From the NCBI GenBank assembly GCA_016463045.1, contig JAEMSB010000093.1, forward strand, positions 1-11,142: a DNA stretch of 11,142 bases, in the 5' to 3' direction. Position 1 is the stretch's first letter. Each line of letters starts with the position of its first letter. The translations under genes and the position numbers were made by a program. Under the pieces are notes generated by a model. The model had not been told where the DNA came from and did not search any database. It worked only from the letters and a program-made list of their open reading frames with translations. Positions 5,442 through 11,142 of the stretch are shown here, in pieces. The stretch is from Niveispirillum sp. (GTDB lineage Bacteria > Pseudomonadota > Alphaproteobacteria > Azospirillales > Azospirillaceae).

Positions 5442-6950
5442 ATGCAGATCAAAAACATTGCGCCGACACAGGAAACTGTCCGCGAATGGCTGAAGAAGCC
5501 GCGCCATCAGCTGCTGATCGGCGGGCAATGGGTGGACCCGGCGGCGGGGCGCACGCTGCCCACCGTCAATCCGGCTACCGGTGAGGTTCTGGCGGAGATT
5601 GCCGCCGCCGATGCCGGGGATGTGGACCGCGCCGTCGCGGCGGCGCGCAAGGCGTTCGATGAGGGTGAGTGGCGGTCGATGACGCCGGCCCTGCGCGCCC
5701 GCCTGCTGTGGCGCATCGCCGATCTGATCGACGCCCATATCGACGAACTGTCGGAACTGGAAACGCTGGACCAGGGCAAGGCCCTGTATGTCGGGCGCTG
5801 GGCCGAAATTCCGATGGCCGCCGAACAGTTCCGCTTTTTCGCCGGGCTGTGCACCAAGGTGACGGGCGATACGATCCCGTCCAGCATCAATTATCAGCCG
5901 GCAGGCAAGCGGGTCGCGGCCTTTACCACCAAGGAACCGGTGGGCGTGGTGGCCGCCATCACGCCCTGGAACTCCCCGCTTATCATGCACGCTATGAAGT
6001 TGGCCCCGGCTTTGGCCGCCGGGTGTACGGTTGTGTTGAAACCGGCGGAGGAAACCTCCCTGACCGCACTGCGTCTGGCCGAACTGCTGGTCGAGGCAGG
6101 GTTACCGGCAGGCGTGGTGAATGTGGTCACCGGCTTGGGTTCCGTCGTAGGGGCGGCCCTTGCGGCGCACAAGGACGTGGACAAGGTGGCCTTCACCGGC
6201 TCCACCCAGACCGGCCGCGCCATCCTGGATGGGGCCAAGGGCAATCTGAAGAAGGTAACCCTGGAACTGGGTGGCAAGTCGCCGGTTGTGATCATGCCGG
6301 ATGCTGATCTGGACGCCGCCATCGCCGGGGCTGCCAATGCGATCTTCTTCAACGGTGGTCAGGTCTGTGTGGCGGGTTCGCGCCTTTATGTCCACAGGTC
6401 GATCTTTGACAAGGTGGTGGCCGGCGTGGCGGAGATCGCGCGCAGCATCCGTCTGGGCCATGGCTTGTCGCCCGATACCCAGATGGGCCCGCTGGTCAGC
6501 AAGCGGCAGGCCGACCGCGTGAAAGCCTATATCGATCAGGCCGTGGCCGATGGCGCCACCCTGGTGACCGGCGGCGGGCAGAAGGGGCCGGCAGGCACCT
6601 TCATCGAACCGACCGTGATCATCAATGCCGATCCGAAATCCGCCATCGTCTGTGAAGAGGTGTTCGGCCCCGTGGTGGTCGCCGCGCCGTTTGATGATGT
6701 GGCAGAGGTGGTTGCCGCCGCTAACGACACCGAATTCGGGCTGGCCGCCAGCGTTTGGACGCAGGACCTGTCGGCGGCGCACCGACTGTCGTCGGACATC
6801 CGCGCTGGCACGGTCTGGGTGAACTGCCATTCCTTCTGGGATGTGGCGTTGCCCATCGGCGGCTTCAAACAATCCGGCTGGGGCCGCGAAAGCGGGGCCG
6901 GGGCCATTGAAAATTACTTGGAAATCAAAACCGTGTGCATGGTTCTGTGA
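5442..6950 (+). CDS. NAD(P)-dependent aldehyde dehydrogenase (phenylacetaldehyde/betaine aldehyde dehydrogenase-like)
   Basis: The protein has 502 residues, the normal size for the ALDH superfamily, with no signal peptide. It should oxidise an aldehyde to the carboxylic acid in the cytoplasm. Asn177 in TPWNSPL stabilises the thiohemiacetal, Glu275 in LELGGKSP is the general base, and Cys309 in GGQVCVAGSR is the nucleophile. FTGSTQTGR belongs to the Rossmann cofactor site, and CEEVFGPV is the usual late motif. The C-terminal stretch VNCHSFWDVALPIGG and QSGWGRESG is like that of phenylacetaldehyde dehydrogenases, suggesting an aromatic or bulky aldehyde, though this is weak evidence for substrate. 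The ATG at 5442 has GGGAG 9 nt upstream and gives the expected N-terminus. An in-frame TTG at 5346 would add 32 residues. The receptor gene starts 41 nt after the stop, so the two are very likely one operon. Confidence 0.93.
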   Translation: MQIKNIAPTQETVREWLKKPRHQLLIGGQWVDPAAGRTLPTVNPATGEVLAEIAAADAGDVDRAVAAARKAFDEGEWRSMTPALRARLLWRIADLIDAHIDELSELETLDQGKALYVGRWAEIPMAAEQFRFFAGLCTKVTGDTIPSSINYQPAGKRVAAFTTKEPVGVVAAITPWNSPLIMHAMKLAPALAAGCTVVLKPAEETSLTALRLAELLVEAGLPAGVVNVVTGLGSVVGAALAAHKDVDKVAFTGSTQTGRAILDGAKGNLKKVTLELGGKSPVVIMPDADLDAAIAGAANAIFFNGGQVCVAGSRLYVHRSIFDKVVAGVAEIARSIRLGHGLSPDTQMGPLVSKRQADRVKAYIDQAVADGATLVTGGGQKGPAGTFIEPTVIINADPKSAIVCEEVFGPVVVAAPFDDVAEVVAAANDTEFGLAASVWTQDLSAAHRLSSDIRAGTVWVNCHSFWDVALPIGGFKQSGWGRESGAGAIENYLEIKTVCMVL

Positions 6951-6976
6951 CCTGCCGGTATTGTGACCCTTCGACC

Positions 6977-6981
6977 AAGGA
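6977..6981 (+). promoter_or_regulatory. Shine-Dalgarno site for the second receptor
   Basis: AAGGA lies 7 nt before a GTG at 6989 and 10 nt before the adjacent ATG at 6992. Either codon places the signal peptide correctly; the difference is one residue. Confidence 0.6.
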
Positions 6982-6991
6982 TAGACACGTG

Positions 6992-9196
6992 ATGTTCCGC
7001 ACCCGCAATTCCGGCCGTTCCCTGCTTCTGGCCACCACCATCGCCGCAACCGCACTGCCGGCCCTGGCGCAGAGCGACACTCTGGTTCTGGATGAGATCA
7101 TCGTTACGGCGCAGCGCCGCGAAACCTCGCTGCAGACCACGCCCGTCGCCGTCACGGCCCTGACCGCCGACACCCTGGCGGAGCAGAATGTCAGCAGTGC
7201 CGAGGATCTGGCTGCCGTCGTGCCCAGCCTGATCATGATGCCCGTCACGGCCAGCCGCTCCACCCTGCAGGTGGGTCTGCGCGGCGGCACCGAGCAGTCG
7301 GGCGGCCTTGTCACCTCTGAATCCGCCGTCGCCTTCTATGTCGATGATGTCTATCGCGGGCGTCTGGCCGGGTCGAACATGGAACTGGCCGATATTCAGC
7401 GGGTCGAGGTTCTGCGCGGGCCGCAGGGCACGCTTTATGGCCGCAATTCATTCTCCGGCGCCATCAAGATCGTCACCCGCACGCCGGGCGAGGATGAATG
7501 GGCGGAGGTGCAGGGCGGCATCGGGTCGCAGGATCTGGTCTATGGCTCTGCATCCTGGGGGGGCGATGTGATCGAGGATGCGCTGGGCGCGTCGCTGTCC
7601 GTCCTATACCGTGACCAGGATGGCTATGTGCATAACGAGGCCCTGAACAAGGATGTGTTCGGGCAGGAGAACCTGGCCCTGCGCGGCAAGCTGCATTTCT
7701 ATGGTCGTGAGGGGCTGAAGGCGACCCTGTCGGTCACCCACACCAAGGACCGCAATGACGGCCCGGCCAACCTGATCCCCGTCACCTTCGCCGGCACCTA
7801 TCCGACCCTGGCCGCCAACGCCGTTTCCACCAAAGACGCCATCCCGCGCGCCGGTTCGCGCTTTGTCAGCCTGTCGACCACTGATCCGGACGGTTACACC
7901 GACCAGACGGCGGTATCGCTGGATATCAGCGCTGAATGGGGCGATGTGACGGTGCGGTCCATCTCCGCCTTTGTCGGCACGCAGGACGGCTTCGTCTTCG
8001 ACCTGTCGGGCGGCATCCGCAATCCCGACGGTACCTATCGTCCCAATGGTCTGGTCCGTGACGGGCGTGGCAGCACCGATCAGTACAGCCAGGAAATCCA
8101 GTTCCAGGGTGAAGGGCTGGACGGCAAGCTGAACTGGATCACCGGCCTCTATTATTTCCGGGAGGAAAGCCATCAGGTGCTGAAGGACCAGCTGGTGCTG
8201 GGTCAGTTCTTCACCATGCCCGTCCTGCCGCAGACCATCGACACCACCACCGACAGCTACGCCGCCTTTGTCCAGGGCACCTATCAGGTGGATGACCGCC
8301 TGTCCGTGACCGGCGGCCTGCGCTATACCGAGGACAAGAAGAAGCTGGATGGCACCATCCAGAACTATCTGCCCTTCGCGCCCGGCCCGGCCATCGCCCT
8401 GGTGCCCGTGAAACGGGAGCCGAAATTCAGCTCATGGTCGCCCAAGATCGGGGCTGATTACAAGATCACCGACGATGTCTTCGCCTATGCCACCGTCTCG
8501 CGCGGGTTCAAGGCCGGGGGCTTCAACGGGCTGGCGGTCGCCAACCCGGTGGTGTTCGGCACTGTCTATGATCCGCAGACCGTCTGGGCCTATGAAGGCG
8601 GGTTGAAGGTGACGGGGCTGGATGGGCGCATGCGCGCCAACCTGTCCGTCTATCGCAACGACCTTTATGACCTCCAGCAGACCGAACAGGTCGCCGCCGG
8701 CTCCTATGCCATCAAGAACATCGGCAATGCCCGCGTCGATGGCGTGGAACTGGAACTGACCCTGAAGGCGGCGGAAGGGCTGGACCTGTTCGCCAATCTG
8801 GGTCTGATGGACGACAAGTACAAGTCCAAGAACCCGCTGTCCGACAGCGCAACCTCGGGCGCCAAGCATCTGCCCCTGGTGTCGCCATGGAGCGTTCAGG
8901 CCGGCTTCACCTACGAGACCCCCGCCTTCTGGCAGGATATGGCGCGGGTGCGGCTGTCGGCCAATTATCAGTATCAGGACGATTACTATTCCACCGTCGC
9001 CAACCTGATCCAGACGGAGACGGTGGGTCTGGTCAATGGCGCCATTGCCCTTGTGTCGGACAATGACAGCTGGAGCCTGACGCTGGCGGCCAAGAACCTG
9101 ACCAACGAAAGCTACTTCACCACCGCGCCCAGCAACGCCGCCATCGCAGTGGCGGAGCCGCGCACCTGGACGCTGACGGCGGGGTACAAGTTCTGA
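6992..9196 (+). CDS. TonB-dependent outer-membrane receptor, complete
   Basis: The protein has 734 residues from the ATG at 6992. A signal peptide covers residues 1-26 (RSLLLATTIAATALPALA-QSD). A TonB-box-like stretch LDEIIVTAQRR (33-43) is followed directly by the plug, so there is no N-terminal STN signalling domain and it is not an obvious FecA-type transducer. The plug carries the family hallmark VEVLRGPQGTLYGRNSFSGA (starting at Val138), with FYVDDVYRG before it. The barrel contains AYATVSRGFKAGGFNG, the VDGVELELTL strand and an LAAKNLTNESYF strand, and ends AGYKF with the C-terminal Phe needed for outer-membrane assembly. It is of the type common in sphingomonads and relatives, where ligands range from iron chelates to oligosaccharides and aromatics. 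Co-transcription with an aldehyde dehydrogenase, and the lack of iron genes nearby, favour import of a carbon source, by inference. The first receptor is only distantly similar. Confidence 0.94.
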   Translation: MFRTRNSGRSLLLATTIAATALPALAQSDTLVLDEIIVTAQRRETSLQTTPVAVTALTADTLAEQNVSSAEDLAAVVPSLIMMPVTASRSTLQVGLRGGTEQSGGLVTSESAVAFYVDDVYRGRLAGSNMELADIQRVEVLRGPQGTLYGRNSFSGAIKIVTRTPGEDEWAEVQGGIGSQDLVYGSASWGGDVIEDALGASLSVLYRDQDGYVHNEALNKDVFGQENLALRGKLHFYGREGLKATLSVTHTKDRNDGPANLIPVTFAGTYPTLAANAVSTKDAIPRAGSRFVSLSTTDPDGYTDQTAVSLDISAEWGDVTVRSISAFVGTQDGFVFDLSGGIRNPDGTYRPNGLVRDGRGSTDQYSQEIQFQGEGLDGKLNWITGLYYFREESHQVLKDQLVLGQFFTMPVLPQTIDTTTDSYAAFVQGTYQVDDRLSVTGGLRYTEDKKKLDGTIQNYLPFAPGPAIALVPVKREPKFSSWSPKIGADYKITDDVFAYATVSRGFKAGGFNGLAVANPVVFGTVYDPQTVWAYEGGLKVTGLDGRMRANLSVYRNDLYDLQQTEQVAAGSYAIKNIGNARVDGVELELTLKAAEGLDLFANLGLMDDKYKSKNPLSDSATSGAKHLPLVSPWSVQAGFTYETPAFWQDMARVRLSANYQYQDDYYSTVANLIQTETVGLVNGAIALVSDNDSWSLTLAAKNLTNESYFTTAPSNAAIAVAEPRTWTLTAGYKF

Positions 9197-9210
9197 CCGC
9201 AGCTCGTGAC

Positions 9211-9240
9211 AGGCCTGTTCCGGGCCGGAACAGGCCTTTT
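9211..9240 (+). terminator. Intrinsic terminator of the aldehyde dehydrogenase-receptor operon
   Basis: A perfect 11-bp stem AGGCCTGTTCC (9211-9221) and GGAACAGGCCT (9227-9237), with a 5-nt loop, is followed by TTTT (9237-9240). It begins 14 nt after the receptor stop and ends 8 nt before the end of the convergent LysR gene. The other strand has no T-run, so it mainly serves the + strand. Confidence 0.93.
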
Positions 9241-9248
9241 GCCACTCA

Positions 9249-10148
9249 TCAGGCCAGGGATCGCTGCACCTCCAGCAGAAATTCCTGCGCCAGACGGGAT
9301 GGCGTCACCAGGGACGAAGTCACGAAGGCATAGTCGTGGCGCAGGTCGGGGCGAAAGGGCCGCACTACCAGCCGGTCCCCCAGATAGGATCGGGCCAGCA
9401 TCTCATTCACGATGGAAATGCCGATACCGCGTGCGGCCAGGGCGCAGGCGGAACCGATGGTGTGTGTTTCCACCCGTACCTCTGGCCGCACACCGGCCCG
9501 CGCGAAGGCTGCATCGATATGCGCGCGCGACAGCCGGCCCAGACCCAGCAGGACCAACGGCACCCCCTTCAGGGTTTTGGGGTCCAGCCAGGCGCGCGCC
9601 GCCAATGGATGATCGGCGGGCAGCACACAGACGGTGCCGCTGCTGATCACCGGGACGGAGGTCAGGTCGGGCCGGTCCAGGGGCAGTTTCAGGAAGCCGC
9701 CATCGACGGCGCGGGTGGCGATCAGGGTCTTGGCCGTTTCCACAGTACGGCTGTCGATGGTCAGGTGGACCTTTGGAAAGCGGGTCAGGAACCGGTCGAT
9801 AATGTCGGGCAGCACACCTTCAGCAAAGCTGGGCGGGGCGACCAGACGCAGTTGGCCCACACGGAAATCGGCGATGTCACGCACCAGGGCGCGTACCCGT
9901 TCGACATTGCCCAGCGCCAGATCCACCTCATCAAATAGCAGCAGCCCGTCCGGCGTCGGCACCAGCCGCCCCTTGTCGCGGTAGAACAGGTCGAAGCCGA
10001 TAGTCTGTTCGAACTGCGCCAGCAGGCGGCTGACCGCGGGCTGGGTCAGGCCCATATCGGTCGCCGCCGCCGTGACCGATCCCGTCTTCACGATGGCGTG
10101 AAAGGCACGCAGCGCCCGCAGGCCGAAATCGGGGCCATCATTGCTCAT
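9249..10148 (-). CDS. LysR-type transcriptional regulator
   Basis: The protein has 299 residues, the standard LTTR length. Residues about 8-67 form the winged helix-turn-helix: FGLRALRAFHAIVKTGSVTAAA, then the recognition helix region LTQPAVSRLLAQFEQTIG and the wing segment FDLFYRDKGRLVPTPDG. A linker helix follows, then the two-lobed effector-binding domain (about 95-290), starting VGQLRLVAPPSFAEGVLP. The DNA-binding part resembles regulators of the OccR/NocR type, but the effector cannot be deduced. The ATG at 10148 has a G-rich ribosome site (AAGGGTGGG) upstream. It lies 15 nt after the stop of the CocE-like hydrolase on the same strand, so it is probably co-transcribed with it rather than read from the usual divergent LysR promoter. 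It is convergent with the second receptor. A control role for this locus is plausible but unproved. Confidence 0.93.
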   Translation of the reverse strand: MSNDGPDFGLRALRAFHAIVKTGSVTAAATDMGLTQPAVSRLLAQFEQTIGFDLFYRDKGRLVPTPDGLLLFDEVDLALGNVERVRALVRDIADFRVGQLRLVAPPSFAEGVLPDIIDRFLTRFPKVHLTIDSRTVETAKTLIATRAVDGGFLKLPLDRPDLTSVPVISSGTVCVLPADHPLAARAWLDPKTLKGVPLVLLGLGRLSRAHIDAAFARAGVRPEVRVETHTIGSACALAARGIGISIVNEMLARSYLGDRLVVRPFRPDLRHDYAFVTSSLVTPSRLAQEFLLEVQRSLA

Positions 10149-10163
10149 GCCCGCCCACCCTTG

Positions 10164-11142
10164 TCAGGCATCGTCGGGCAGGATGGGAAGGACGATATGG
10201 GACGGGTGCAGCGGCCCCATATGCAGGCTGTTGCGCGCGATGACGGGATTACCGGGGTCCCGACCCGCCGGCATTCCGGTGCCAGGATTGACATCGAAAT
10301 GCGGGAAATGGCTGCTGGCCACATCCAGCCGGATATGATGGCCGGCGTGGAACCGGTTGGCGGTGGGAAACATCTCAATCTCGAACGCATAGACCTGTCC
10401 CGGCAGCATCAGGCGCGGCTGTTCAAACCCATCACGGAACCGCGCCCGGATGATGCCATGGCACAGGTTCATGGCAAAGCCGGGCGTGCCGTCCGCGCCC
10501 GCCGGATATTCATCCACCAGCTTTACCACGATGTCGGTATCAACCGCGCTGGACGACAGGTAGAGACGCGCCCTGATCGGGCCGGCGACCGTCATGTCCC
10601 TTTCAAGGGCCGGTGTGCGGAAAACCACGACATCGGGCCGGTCCGCCAGCGCACGTCCCGGCTGTGGACACGCCATCCAGCCCTCACGTTCCCGCTGATC
10701 ATAGGCACCTGCGGGGATGATGGCGCCACCGCTGGCCACCGCCCCGCCTATGCTGGGGACCGGATTGTGCGGGTCATGGTCCCAGGAACGGGTGCCCGGT
10801 GTACCGGGCCTTTCCGACAAGGTGCCATCGGGCAACAGGTGGAAGGCAGTTGAGCGCACCTGCGCCGGCGGCCAGGCGGCGAATGACCGCCAGTGCCCGC
10901 CATGGCGCCACCGCCCCTCCCCGTTCCGCCCGCCGGGGCCACCGCCCATGATGAACAGGCTGACCGGTTGGGGCAGCGGGTCGGGCACATCGGCGCAGCG
11001 CAGCAGATGGTGATCCAGGAATGCCCGGCGCAGGGCCGTGTAATCGGGGGCCAGATTGCCGTCCAGGGTCGCCGCTGGACCAAAATCCACCTCCCCCGCA
11101 TAGGTTACGGACCGCTGTCCATGCGTCCAGGGCCCCATGATC
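10164..11142 (-). CDS. CocE/NonD-type (X-Pro dipeptidyl-peptidase family) hydrolase, C-terminal part (5' end outside window)
   Basis: The frame is open through the right edge; 325 residues before the TGA at 10164-10166 are visible. The piece begins IMGPWTHG, the GPWxHG motif that holds the catalytic His (codon 11121-11123) of S15/CocE alpha/beta-hydrolases, so the ATG at 11138 is an internal Met and not the start. The rest is the C-terminal jelly-roll domain typical of this family: VSLFIMGGG, ERDMTVAGPIRARLYLSSSAVDTDIVVKLVDEYPAG, the PGQVYAFEIEMFPTANRFHAGHHIRLDVASSHFPHFDVNP block, and LHMGPLHPSHIVLPILP at the end. Family members hydrolyse acyl esters (cocaine esterase), alpha-amino acid esters or X-Pro peptides; the Ser and Asp of the triad and any signal peptide lie outside the window. 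It precedes the LysR gene by 15 nt in an apparent operon. Confidence 0.9.
   Translation of the reverse strand, partial: IMGPWTHGQRSVTYAGEVDFGPAATLDGNLAPDYTALRRAFLDHHLLRCADVPDPLPQPVSLFIMGGGPGGRNGEGRWRHGGHWRSFAAWPPAQVRSTAFHLLPDGTLSERPGTPGTRSWDHDPHNPVPSIGGAVASGGAIIPAGAYDQREREGWMACPQPGRALADRPDVVVFRTPALERDMTVAGPIRARLYLSSSAVDTDIVVKLVDEYPAGADGTPGFAMNLCHGIIRARFRDGFEQPRLMLPGQVYAFEIEMFPTANRFHAGHHIRLDVASSHFPHFDVNPGTGMPAGRDPGNPVIARNSLHMGPLHPSHIVLPILPDDA

Noticed and set aside
5407..5496. Small 29-codon open frame starting at an ATG in the dehydrogenase leader
   Set aside because: It has no ribosome site, no conserved feature and overlaps the dehydrogenase start in another frame.
6935..6991. GTG start for the second receptor inside the end of the dehydrogenase gene
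   Set aside because: The added 19 residues (with two Cys) do not fit a signal peptide; AAGGA at 6977-6981 points to 6989/6992.
1..11142. Search for CRISPR arrays, insertion sequences, tRNA/rRNA genes, toxin-antitoxin pairs or defence genes
   Set aside because: No regularly spaced repeats, transposase motifs, tRNA cloverleafs or defence-type domains were seen by eye; all long frames are metabolic, transport or regulatory.

Overview
The window is GC-rich and densely coding, and reads as part of an alphaproteobacterial chromosome. The evidence for that is two sphingomonad/Caulobacter/Azospirillum-style TonB-dependent receptors, a secreted family 3 glycoside hydrolase, a CE1-type secreted esterase and a LysR regulator, with strong GC-ending codon bias. 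The lineage is inferred from protein style only. No rRNA, tRNA, CRISPR array, insertion sequence or phage gene was seen.

Layout. (1) Positions 1-2876, + strand: the C-terminal part of a TonB-dependent receptor, a secreted esterase with an N-terminal E-set/CBM48-like domain, and a cysteine hydrolase of the isochorismatase/N-carbamoylsarcosine amidase type. A strong intrinsic terminator lies in each gap between these genes. (2) Positions 2918-5128, - strand: a secreted GH3 beta-glycosidase, convergent with the hydrolase and sharing a hairpin with it. (3) Positions 5129-5441: a divergent control region with several dyads and a promoter-like sequence. (4) Positions 5442-9196, + strand: an aldehyde dehydrogenase and a second, complete TonB-dependent receptor, 41 nt apart, closed by a textbook terminator. 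(5) Positions 9249-11142, - strand: a LysR-type regulator directly downstream of a CocE/NonD-type acyl hydrolase, whose 5' part is cut off by the window edge.

Taken together this looks like a nutrient-scavenging and catabolic neighbourhood. Two outer-membrane receptors could import oligomeric or conjugated substrates. Periplasmic esterase and beta-glycosidase could release acyl groups and sugars. The aldehyde dehydrogenase, amidase-like cysteine hydrolase and CocE-like hydrolase could process released aglycones or side chains, with the LysR protein as a possible local regulator. Only the family assignments are well supported; the shared substrate is inference. I found no convincing wholly new type of system. 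The most unusual features are the terminators placed just before downstream genes and the dyad-rich divergent control region.
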